A DNA stretch of 64,000 nucleotides from Owenia fusiformis (Eukaryota; Annelida; Polychaeta; Sabellida; Oweniidae). The DNA lies in assembly GCA_903813345.2 (NCBI GenBank), contig CAIIXF020000002.1, forward strand, positions 18,862,813-18,926,812. Reading direction: 5' to 3'. Below are positions 49,921 to 58,319 of this stretch, one piece after another. The notes under the pieces were generated by a model. The model had not been told where the DNA came from. It was given only the letters and a program-made list of their open reading frames with translations, and did no database searches. A program made the translations under genes and the position numbers. The first letter of the stretch is position 1; each line of letters begins with the position of its first letter.

Positions 49921-50038
49921 AATGTACGATAATATTGAAGTAATCCTCTTTGTAATAAAGCTTAGTGCTTGGTTGGCGTAGCAATAAAAATTCACGAGAC
50001 GTACTTAAGTAGGTGTCCACTTTAGTTGTCGTATCTTG

Positions 50039-50050
50039 CTGAAAACACAT
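50039..50050 (-). promoter_or_regulatory. Candidate splice acceptor for the env mRNA
   Basis: The minus strand reads AATGTGTTTTCAG/CAAG about 120 nt ahead of the env ATG. Env of errantiviruses is made from a spliced RNA, and this is the best acceptor-like sequence between pol and env. The donor was not identified. Confidence 0.4.
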
Positions 50051-50400
50051 TTTCATGTTTAAGAATAGCGCATCAAAATATTTGAAGTAATCCTCTTAGT
50101 AATGGAAATTAATATCCGATTGCATTGTAGCGGAAATTACTAGATTAAAGTTTATAATGTTTGGTTACATTAGTTCGCTCTAGCTTTCAAAATTGACATA
50201 ATAAATGGTAGCTCTTCTCAAAAATGTGGAAACTGTTCCACAAATATCACACACTCGTGCCTGCTAGGGGTTAATATTCATATACGTAGTTCTTATATAC
50301 AGTTCCTCCACCTCTTCTAATTCTACTATGTACACTGCTTTCCTATATATTCTTTTTGTTTTATTTTACTTCCTTATTGTTTTAACACTCATTGTTCTCT

Positions 50401-50568
50401 TCATTTTGGTCCATCTTGTTCGAGTTTCTCCAGAGCTTCCAGTTCAAGCTCAAGCTCATACTCCCTTTCGGTTAATCGACCAAAACTCATCCTAAAAGTG
50501 TATATATTGATCCACCCCTCCTCAAAACTCTTCTGGCACTCTTCCATATCCTTACTGATGGCATCCAT
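50401..50568 (-). CDS. Small acidic ORF in the pol-env interval
   Basis: 55 codons from an ATG at 50566-50568 to TGA. It is rich in Glu, Lys and Leu and would form a short helix or coiled coil; its C-terminal part includes REYELELELEALEKLE. It lies in the same frame as pol: after the pol TAA (50662-50664) that frame stays open for 86 codons to this TGA. It could be a remnant of a longer Pol tail, a readthrough extension, or a small independent protein. No family recognised. Confidence 0.35.
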   Translation of the reverse strand: MDAISKDMEECQKSFEEGWINIYTFRMSFGRLTEREYELELELEALEKLEQDGPK

Positions 50569-50661
50569 TTCTACAGCGATCTCCTGCTTCCTAAGAGCTA
50601 TACGTTGTTCTTGAATAAAGAAATATGGATAATTAAGGAGGCTGTATGGTGGAATGAGTTT

Positions 50662-53600
50662 TTAAATTTCTTGTTTCAGATGGATTGGCCAGGGAATAAA
50701 ATCACCAGCGTAAGGTTTCAGTCGGTCATGGTGGACTACTTTAGTTGAGCTATGCTTCGACTTCTGGATCACGTAGGTCCAGTCAGAAATACAATTAACA
50801 ATCATATATGGTCCGTCCCAATATTTCATAAATTTCGGAGTTAGTCCCTTTTTTCCGGCTGGTGTATAAAGTAGCACAGCGTCCCCAGCCTGGTACTTGA
50901 TCTCTTTTAGGCGGTGGTCATATCCTTTCTTTTGCCGCCTAGTGGCATCCCTCATATGTTCCCGAGCTTTGTCATGTACTTCATGCAGGTGATTGGCCAC
51001 TTGTTCACTGAACGCTTCGAAACTATCATAGTCTACATAGGGGTCGGGGCCATAAGCTAAGTCAATCGGTAACTGAACCTCGCGTCCCATGAGCATCAAA
51101 GCAGGGGAGAACCCAGTGGTGTCATGCTTGGACGAGCGGTACGCCATCATGGTCAGCTGCAAATGGTCGTCCCAGTCTCTATGATCTGCGGCTACGAACT
51201 TACTCAGCATATCTTCCAGGGTTCTATTAAACCTTTCTACCATTCCATCAGACTGCGGCCGGTAGGGGGAGGTTCGGGTCTTGTGAACGCCTAGGGTCAG
51301 GCACAGCTGTTGAAATAGGCGGGATTCGAATTGGGCTCCTTGATCAGAGTGGATCTGGCGTGGACATCCATATTTAGTGATGAATCCTTCAAGAAGCGCC
51401 TTAGCAACTGTTTCAGCCTCTTGGTTTATCATTGGTAGGGCTTCAACCCACTTGGTGAAGTAGTCTTCTATGACCAATATATACTTGTTCTTCCTAGGAG
51501 TTCGGGGTAACGGACCCATGATGTCAAGTGCAATCCTTTCGAGTGGAGCACCAACTGTGTAAACTCCCATCTGCATCCTTGGCTTCACTTTAGGTGGCTT
51601 TCTCTTTTGGCAGACTAAGCACTTCTTAACCCATGATTCAACCTCAAGCGAATTTTGGTACCAGTAGAATCGGCTACGTGTCCTATCCATTGTTCTAGCT
51701 ATGCCTAAGTGACCTCCTGTGGGGGAACCATGAAGTTGCTCCATCACTTCATTTTTCAAGGACCTTGGCACTATTAGTTGAAGTTTTACAGATCCTGTAT
51801 CTATGTCAGTCCACTTTCTATAAAGTACCCCTTCCTGAACAAGTAGCCTAGTCCATTGAGCCCAGTACGCCTTGAATTCTGGACTAAGAGGGGAGATTTC
51901 CTTCCAATCAGGGCGACGTTTCAATTCCAGCCACGCTATTACTTGGCGCAGGACTGGGTCATTCAGCTGAGTCCCCCTTAGTTCCTCCTTTGATTTAGGG
52001 GAGGGCCATTTTATCTCTTCTTCCACTGCATTGCTGCATTTCCCCTTTAGATCCTTTCTTTGTTGCCTAGTCAGCACATTTGTAGGAACTGGAATCTCGT
52101 CTTGAATGATTGTGAGATCTTTTCGATCACAGTGGTCACAATCAGAGCAGGGCCTTCTAGACAGTGCATCAGCATTGTTATGCTTAAGACCGGCTCGATG
52201 TACCACTTTAAATTGGTAGGTGCTGAGCTGTTCAATCCATCTGGCCATCTGTCCTTCTGGTTTCTTGAACTTCATCAGCCAAGTGAGGGCTCCATGGTCA
52301 GTCCGCACAGTGAACTCTGCCCCATATAGGTAGTGGTGGAAGGCTTTAACACCTCTGACAATCGCAAGAAGTTCTTTCCTTGTAGTACAATAGTTTCGTT
52401 CAGGCTTACCAAACGATTTGCTATGGAAAGCAATAGGCCGTTCTTCTCCATTTATAACCTGGGAAAGAACTGCCCCCGTGGATGAATTACTTGCATCAGT
52501 GTCAAGGATATATGGTTTTGAGACATCAGGGTAGGCCAAGGTTATTTCCTCTGCCAGTGCTTTTTTTAGTTGGTCGAAAGCTGCTTGACAATCTTCTGTC
52601 CATTTAAACCGACTGTTTTTCTCAGTCAGCTTATGTAGAGGTCTTGCGGTCCCTGCAAAACCTTTGATAAACTTCCTATAGTATGAACACAGGCCTATAA
52701 ATCCACGGACTTCCTTGACAGTCGAAGGCGTTGGCCAAGACTGTACAGCATCCACTTTTTGCTGTTCCTTCGAGATCCCATGTTGTGAGACAAGGTGTCC
52801 TAAGAAACTGCATTCCCTTTGGAACAGGTAGACTTTCTTTGGGGCTAGTTTTAAACCTGCAACAGCAAGCTTAGAGAATACTTTTGACAAGTTCCCCAAA
52901 TGGTCCTCGAAGTCTTTCCCAAACACAATTATGTCATCCAAATACAGGACACAAATCTCCCACAAGTTACCAGAAAGGACTCGCTCCATTAGACGTTGGA
53001 AAGTAGCTGGAGCGTTGCACAATCCAAAGGGCATTACATTGAATTCCAGTAGACCCTGACCCGGGACAGAGAAGGCGGTCTTCTGTTTATCCCGTTCTGA
53101 CATGTTAATCTGCCAAAAACCGCTTTGGAGGTCGAGGGTACTGAACCACGAAGCACCTCCAAGGGCACTGAGAGAGTCATCAATGCGTGGGAGGGGGTAG
53201 GAGTCCTTTATTGTGACATCATTAAGTCTACGGTAGTCAATACAAAATCTAAGTGTGCCATCTTTCTTTGGGACAATCACTACTGGTGAACTCCATGGTG
53301 AGTTTGAATTCTGCACCACCCCACACTCTATCATTTCATCGACTTGAGCTTTGGCATCCTTATATTTATTGTAAGGAAGCCTGCGAGGTTGCTGCTTGAT
53401 CGGCTTGGCATCTCCAGTATTGATATCGTGGGTTGCTGTTTTGGTACTCCCTAAATCAGATTTTGAAGTAGCAAAGAGGTGTTCGTGTTCAAGAAGTAGG
53501 CCTTTTAACTGGTTCCTTTGCTGCAAGTTCAAATTCTTGCTACCTTCTTCAAACAATTTATGAAGAAATTCAGGCAGGCCCATACTTGAATCCACAACGT

Positions 53601-54411
53601 GATCATCCCTGCTCATCGCGTTAAGGGCTTGGTAGGGGTCCTGTACTTGTTCTGCTACGCCAAGTAACAAACCCTCATGTAATGTTCTGGCTTTATCCCC
53701 TGGATTCAGTACACGAACTGGGATCGGGGCTTTTACATCTTTAATCAAAGACCGAGCTATCAGGATATCACTCTGTGTATGATCCCCACCAGGTTCAATG
53801 AGCCATGAAGAATCATCATCCGGGAGGGAAGATTCTTCTATGAGGACACCAGGTACTATCATCTCAGTATTGGGTGGAATCTTGGTATCTTCTTGAAGTA
53901 CTACTCTGTGACAGTTGGACCTTCTGCTTTTACACTGGAAGATATGTTCTCCCATTTCTAGAGTCCCCTTTTCAAGGTTCATCACACATTTGTTTACATG
54001 CAGGAAATCACATCCTATGATGGCTGTATCCTGGATATCGGCTACTATAACTGGGTACTTTATTTCTAATCCATTTTCAAACTGTAATGGAATAACACAT
54101 TTCCCTTTAGGCAAAAATATGTCTCCATTTGCCACCTGCAATCTCTCAGGGGTAGGTACAAGGGGTGGTCTCAAAGTTGCGGCTATTTCCCCATATAATT
54201 TAGAGTTTAAAATTGTTTTTGCTGCTCCCGTATCAATCAACCAATCAGTTTGTACATTAAGAAATGTGAGCGGTAGAGCGAATCCACCATGCCAGTGTCC
54301 TAATTTATGTACATTTGAATTTCTAGGTCTATTTTCTTTATTGCTAGCTGACCCCCGACCTTCAGAATCAGCTAATTGCGGTTTCCCGACCTCCAGTTTT
54401 GATTGGTAGGC
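50662..54411 (-). CDS. pol: Retroelement pol: protease, reverse transcriptase, RNase H, integrase
   Basis: Open frame of 1,249 codons, in the -1 frame relative to gag, with no ATG near its start, so it would be made as a Gag-Pol fusion. Residues counted from the LIDTGA codon at 54238-54240: aspartic protease DTGA (3-6), then IIGCDFL (74-80); reverse transcriptase from about 290, with IDYRRLN and the catalytic YLDD at 433-436; RNase H with DTDAS near 580; integrase zinc domain H837/H844/C874/C877; integrase core D906, D966, E1002 (spacing D-35-E exact); a GPY/F module (WDGPYMI) near the C-terminus. This PR-RT-RH-IN order defines Ty3/Gypsy. All catalytic residues I checked are present. The frame ends in TAA 3 kb ahead of the 3' LTR, leaving room for env and ORF4. 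Confidence 0.95.
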   Translation of the reverse strand, partial: AYQSKLEVGKPQLADSEGRGSASNKENRPRNSNVHKLGHWHGGFALPLTFLNVQTDWLIDTGAAKTILNSKLYGEIAATLRPPLVPTPERLQVANGDIFLPKGKCVIPLQFENGLEIKYPVIVADIQDTAIIGCDFLHVNKCVMNLEKGTLEMGEHIFQCKSRRSNCHRVVLQEDTKIPPNTEMIVPGVLIEESSLPDDDSSWLIEPGGDHTQSDILIARSLIKDVKAPIPVRVLNPGDKARTLHEGLLLGVAEQVQDPYQALNAMSRDDHVVDSSMGLPEFLHKLFEEGSKNLNLQQRNQLKGLLLEHEHLFATSKSDLGSTKTATHDINTGDAKPIKQQPRRLPYNKYKDAKAQVDEMIECGVVQNSNSPWSSPVVIVPKKDGTLRFCIDYRRLNDVTIKDSYPLPRIDDSLSALGGASWFSTLDLQSGFWQINMSERDKQKTAFSVPGQGLLEFNVMPFGLCNAPATFQRLMERVLSGNLWEICVLYLDDIIVFGKDFEDHLGNLSKVFSKLAVAGLKLAPKKVYLFQRECSFLGHLVSQHGISKEQQKVDAVQSWPTPSTVKEVRGFIGLCSYYRKFIKGFAGTARPLHKLTEKNSRFKWTEDCQAAFDQLKKALAEEITLAYPDVSKPYILDTDASNSSTGAVLSQVINGEERPIAFHSKSFGKPERNYCTTRKELLAIVRGVKAFHHYLYGAEFTVRTDHGALTWLMKFKKPEGQMARWIEQLSTYQFKVVHRAGLKHNNADALSRRPCSDCDHCDRKDLTIIQDEIPVPTNVLTRQQRKDLKGKCSNAVEEEIKWPSPKSKEELRGTQLNDPVLRQVIAWLELKRRPDWKEISPLSPEFKAYWAQWTRLLVQEGVLYRKWTDIDTGSVKLQLIVPRSLKNEVMEQLHGSPTGGHLGIARTMDRTRSRFYWYQNSLEVESWVKKCLVCQKRKPPKVKPRMQMGVYTVGAPLERIALDIMGPLPRTPRKNKYILVIEDYFTKWVEALPMINQEAETVAKALLEGFITKYGCPRQIHSDQGAQFESRLFQQLCLTLGVHKTRTSPYRPQSDGMVERFNRTLEDMLSKFVAADHRDWDDHLQLTMMAYRSSKHDTTGFSPALMLMGREVQLPIDLAYGPDPYVDYDSFEAFSEQVANHLHEVHDKAREHMRDATRRQKKGYDHRLKEIKYQAGDAVLLYTPAGKKGLTPKFMKYWDGPYMIVNCISDWTYVIQKSKHSSTKVVHHDRLKPYAGDFIPWPIHLKQEI
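54345..54387 (-). promoter_or_regulatory. Gag-Pol -1 ribosomal frameshift signal
   Basis: On the minus strand the gag codons TCG GGA AAC contain the slippery heptamer G GGA AAC (54387-54381), in the required X XXY YYZ register. Slipping back one base gives GGG AAA CCG, which is the pol frame. A 6-nt spacer follows. Next comes a perfect 7-bp stem, TAGCTGA (54374-54368) with TCAGCTA (54351-54345), around a 16-nt loop ending in five Gs. The gag stop TAG forms the first three bases of the stem. The pol frame is open from 54411, so the shift site lies inside the 38-nt overlap. Confidence 0.85.
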
Positions 54412-55826
54412 CTAGATGGTGGTCCCCGGCGGTCAACATTGTTTGCTCTAGCATTGCCATTAGATGGCGCTGGCCAATTACCTTGCCTCGGCATAGAGTG
54501 TCCCTCCCATTGAGGTGCATTCATTTGTGCCTGTTGGCGGAGTAATTGCTGTTGATCAGCTGGTGGGGGGAAGCGATCAATCGTTTGGCGCAGAGTTTTC
54601 CCTAGTTCTTTGAATTCATGCACCATTTTGCCCATCTGAGTATTAGTAATGGGATCATCTTCAGGCTGCATACTCTTCACGCCTTTCTGGTAGCCGCTCA
54701 CTCCATAATCAGACTCATATTCCAGACCGATACGAACTGCTTCATCCACATCACGAGGCTTCTTGTCTTTGATGTATCTCCGCATATCTGTGTCCCTTAG
54801 TGCGTTGAAAAACTGCCGATTAGCAATTTCCATCCGCAGATTATACGGCCATTTTGAATAGGCTCTGTTCGCCAGCCTCTTTATATCTTGTCCCAATTGT
54901 TGCAGGGTTTCATTAGGCTTCTTCCTTCTGGCATCCAGCAGATTGAGGAAGGTGTCACCTTGGTTGCCAACATCAAATCGACCTTCCAGCCTTTGTGTGA
55001 TGGAGTCGAAATTTTCCCGTTCATGCTCTGGCATGTCTGTTAAGACTGCCAGAGCGTCACCACAAAGAGCATAGCTCAATTCCATGGCCATTTCATCGTA
55101 GCTCCAATTGTTCGCCTTGCTTGCGACTAGAAAGTGTGTTTTGTAGTCTTTCCAGTCGCCACTGCCATCATAAGGCTTCACAGGGCGAAATGAGCGATTT
55201 GCAGCTCCAAAGGAGCCATTAGCACTCATGTTGGATCGACGCTGTTGCGGGAAAAACGACTCAGTAGGGACAATTCTCGGTTGTTGAACAGCTTGTCCCT
55301 CACCTCTGTATGGTGGGCAGTAGGGGGTCGAAGAGAAGGGTGGCTCGGCGAAATTAACAGTAGTTCTTCTTTCCATTTGGTTACTTTGAACATTGGATGG
55401 TTCCGCCTGTTGATCCTTCCCTTTTAGACGAGAAATTTCTGCTCGAAGCTGGTGGTTTTCCATTTCCAGCATTTCGTTTTGTTGTTTTGACTCAAAAAGG
55501 CTATCTTGAAGTTTCGCATTTTTCTTGCTTTTCACTTTCTCCCCCTCGAATAACTCGTCCAATTGTTCATGAAGGCCGCCTATGGTGCGAGCCATATTTT
55601 CTTTTTCATCCATATATTCTTGTATGGCAGCCTCTTGCCTCTCTTTAACTGTCAATAATCGGGCTATTTCCGAATCCTTTGATATAATAATCCATTGTAA
55701 ATCCTTTCCTTGGTCATCGATATCTTCCGTTTCGACACACAAATTCTGAGTATTTTCGTTCACCTCCTCTAATTTTTTTAATTCCTTTGTGAGGTCTTTG
55801 GTTGATTTTATTTTGGAATCCGCCAT
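54372..55826 (-). CDS. gag: Retroelement gag polyprotein
   Basis: 484 residues from the ATG at 55824-55826, which has A at -3 and G at +4. The frame continues seven codons upstream only to a GTG. Residues about 10-140 are a long, charged coiled coil, ending ENHQLRAEISRLKGK. A Pro/Arg-rich linker follows. Then comes a capsid-like region of the retrotransposon gag type, starting PYDGSGDWKDYKTHF and containing ETLQQLGQDIKRLA (roughly 205-360). The C-terminal tail is Gln-, Asn- and Arg-rich. No CCHC zinc knuckle is present, and the last 60 residues contain no Cys, so RNA binding would depend on the basic tail. It ends at a TAG inside the frameshift stem-loop. Confidence 0.9.
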   Translation of the reverse strand: MADSKIKSTKDLTKELKKLEEVNENTQNLCVETEDIDDQGKDLQWIIISKDSEIARLLTVKERQEAAIQEYMDEKENMARTIGGLHEQLDELFEGEKVKSKKNAKLQDSLFESKQQNEMLEMENHQLRAEISRLKGKDQQAEPSNVQSNQMERRTTVNFAEPPFSSTPYCPPYRGEGQAVQQPRIVPTESFFPQQRRSNMSANGSFGAANRSFRPVKPYDGSGDWKDYKTHFLVASKANNWSYDEMAMELSYALCGDALAVLTDMPEHERENFDSITQRLEGRFDVGNQGDTFLNLLDARRKKPNETLQQLGQDIKRLANRAYSKWPYNLRMEIANRQFFNALRDTDMRRYIKDKKPRDVDEAVRIGLEYESDYGVSGYQKGVKSMQPEDDPITNTQMGKMVHEFKELGKTLRQTIDRFPPPADQQQLLRQQAQMNAPQWEGHSMPRQGNWPAPSNGNARANNVDRRGPPSRPTNQNWRSGNRN

Positions 55827-56335
55827 TATTTTATTTTGTTTAAACACTTTTTATATTCATTAAACTTTTTGATAGAGTATTTTAGATTTATTTATAATAA
55901 AATGTTTATATTCAATTAATACGATAAAGATCAAGGTAACGTATTTGTCAGAATTGGTTATATGAATGTCCCGTCCTTAGTTTGTTATTGTTTGGGTTAT
56001 ATGTTCACCTTAACTGTTTTTGTTTGGGGTCATTTAAAGTCCCAAGTTATTGTTATTGTCGTGATAGTCGAATGCCTTTACTATTGATCGTAGTGGTCAA
56101 TTGTCATTGAGCATGTCATTAACAGTTCAGTGTCATTTAAATCAATTTGAGTCTTTTCAGAGTTATTTCTGCGTCAGTGGTGTAAAGTGCTTCAAGCAAA
56201 ACTCATTGTCACTTAAATAGTCTCACTTAAAAGGTTAGCATTGATTGTCCGTCAAATGATAATTTAGTTGTCAATGTATCAACTGTCCTTCGCATTTAGA
56301 TCCTAAAGTAAGTGAAAGGGAAAATATATCCTTTT
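55827..56335 (-). other. Retroelement leader between primer site and gag
   Basis: About 510 bp of AT-rich sequence with no open frame of note. In a retroelement it would hold the packaging signal and possibly the splice donor for env. An AAG/GTGAAC-like word on the minus strand near 56010 is one weak donor candidate. Confidence 0.5.
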
Positions 56336-56353
56336 CATTCGGCCGACGCGCCA
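56336..56353 (-). promoter_or_regulatory. Primer-binding site, tRNA-Ser-like
   Basis: On the minus strand, one base after the 5' LTR, the sequence starts TGGCGCGTCGG. TGG pairs with the CCA tail of a tRNA. The word resembles the tRNA-Ser primer site of the 17.6/297 group (TGGCGCAGTCGG, recalled) with one base missing, so the assignment is tentative. Confidence 0.6.
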
Positions 56354-56354
56354 G

Positions 56355-58153
56355 TGTAACTCAAACGGGTATTCGAGTTAAAAAAGGGGGGTTCGTTTGT
56401 TTATATGTCTTGTCAAAGCGTCCAACAAAAGAATCAAATTTAAGTTCACTTATACTATTATTATTGCAAATATTTACTAAGCTAGACATTAATTATATTG
56501 ATTACCTTGATCCATCACTTCAGATTTCTTCTCCTTTTCCGTTAATATAATCCTTAAATTTCTTGTCGCTAATAAAATCCTTAAATTTCTTATCCTATCG
56601 AAAATATTCCTTAGAATTTACGATCCTCTGTTCAGTTAATGATAATAATAATAATAATAATAATAATCCAGTGGCTAATCCTAAACTAGTGTTTCCACGG
56701 TAATTGTTAAAAACGGACTGCCCCGAGCAAAAATCACTCTATGCATAAATACAGGTTTCAAGAAAGGGGAGGTCCAAATTTCGGACACAGCAATATGATT
56801 GGAGGAGGGGTAATTTTGATAGACACTTTGGTCCTTCTAGACCCTAGGCCACGTGTCCACGGCAACCTGACAAAGGAATATATGAATGTCAGGCTGATGT
56901 AGGACGGTCAAAGAGAAAAAAGGGGGGGATTTCTGCCTTGGGCCAAATTCAAGTTTTATCGTTTTTAAATGTCCCTTTCTATCTAACTGTATTTGAGCAT
57001 ACTTTAATTAAATGGATCAAGGTCATAGTTACGAATTACAACATGAAACTGTGACATAAAAATTACAACATAAAAATACAACATAAAACACCAACACAAT
57101 ATCAAACTAGGCACACTAGAACACATAGAACACTGTTTTATAATCAATGCAACATGTAAAATCAGGCACTTACATGCGCCTTCACATATAACTTTATATA
57201 CTTTACTTCCCTATGCTAAAATAAAAAGTGTCCCTTCAAAATACAATAAATGGGCGTGCCAAAAAGCACAAGTTTACAATATAAAATATAATACTGCCCA
57301 TGTGTATAAAAGCACAAGCGGTTTATCGGATCATTTAACTATGTAATTTACACATTTGTTACACATACACATTTGTATGTGTTTTTAAATTGAGATGTAT
57401 GGTCTCTTCAATTATACACAAATAATCGGCTACAACAGATATTTAACTACAGGATTAGCAGATTAACTAATGGGAAAATCTAACCAGGGCGGGAGCTGCA
57501 CAGATGGCCTGCGCCATTAAATCAGTAGTGCAAGAATTCGAAACATTAGCTTCTAAATGTTAAACAAAAGGTTTCAGTTGAATCAACAAAAGGTATCATG
57601 AGAAGAGAGCAAAGGGATTGTTACGGCAAAGTCAAGTGTCCGAACATTTTGATTTGTGTGCACTAATAATTTCTAGCACTGAGATAATTTCTATAAATGC
57701 TACGAAGCGTGTATTACTTAATGTTCTGAATTGTGTGGGGCCGGCAAAGTTCTCTTCTTAATGTGTGGTGATTTTGACAATTGCTTTAAAGTTGGTAGCG
57801 CTGACATTATTTATTATCTGGGAATCTGCTCTGAACGTCTAGATTATTAAAATATCTCTCAGGTGGCATGAATTATTAACTCACTAAAGTTGTGAAAACG
57901 AAGAATACAAAAGACAGAATGTAAAGAAAGTTCGAATGATATTGAAACGGGCCTGGGATAAATGAAGCTAGAAAGTACTTGAGCAATATGCCTGAGCAAT
58001 ATTGGGAATTGAATTACATAGAGTCTTAGAGAAATTACTTTGCTCACACCTCATACCGAATTCCACTAAAATAATTGATGACAAGTCCTTCCCCAAAAAT
58101 ACATAGATCAAAATATATTCCAAATGAAACAGAAATAGTGCATTTCTGTTACA
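56355..58153 (-). repeat. 5' LTR (1,799 bp)
   Basis: Same TGTAAC...GTTACA ends as the 3' LTR, and no substitution was seen on reading the two side by side. It has one fewer TAA unit. The minus strand has TATATAAA at 57193-57200, a possible core promoter about 950 bp into the LTR. That is uncertain because the LTR is AT-rich. Confidence 0.95.
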
Positions 58154-58157
58154 ATTA

Positions 58158-58319
58158 GTTATTATTGTACCTTCCCCAAGGTTGGTACGATCAGAATCAT
58201 TGTGTTAAATCATCAGTAGTTCGGGGCAGCCCCCAGGTCGGCCCATGTACCTCCCTTGAGAGCCTACCCTAACTTCTTACCAGAGAAACAAGAAGTGACA
58301 CAGTCAAGTCAACCAATGA
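58158..58319 (-). other. LINE 3' UTR, proximal part
   Basis: Non-coding sequence between the LINE stop codon and the LTR insertion. It includes CCTTCCCCAAGG (near 58170) and GGGCAGCCCCCAGGTCGG (near 58224), both of which recur in the LINE 5' leader. Confidence 0.7.

Larger units (their letters stand above)
45636..58153 (-). mobile_element. Env-bearing Ty3/Gypsy (Metaviridae) LTR retroelement, complete
   Basis: 12,518 bp, flanked by ATTA at 45632-45635 and 58154-58157. The two LTRs begin TGTAAC and end GTTACA. Element order on the minus strand: 5' LTR, primer site, gag, pol, small ORF, env, zinc-finger ORF, polypurine tract, 3' LTR. All large frames are open, and I see no stop or frameshift other than the programmed gag-pol one. 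The near-identical LTRs mean the insertion is recent. It lies in the 3' UTR of a LINE. The presence of env makes it errantivirus-like in organisation; whether it can make particles cannot be told from sequence. Confidence 0.93.
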
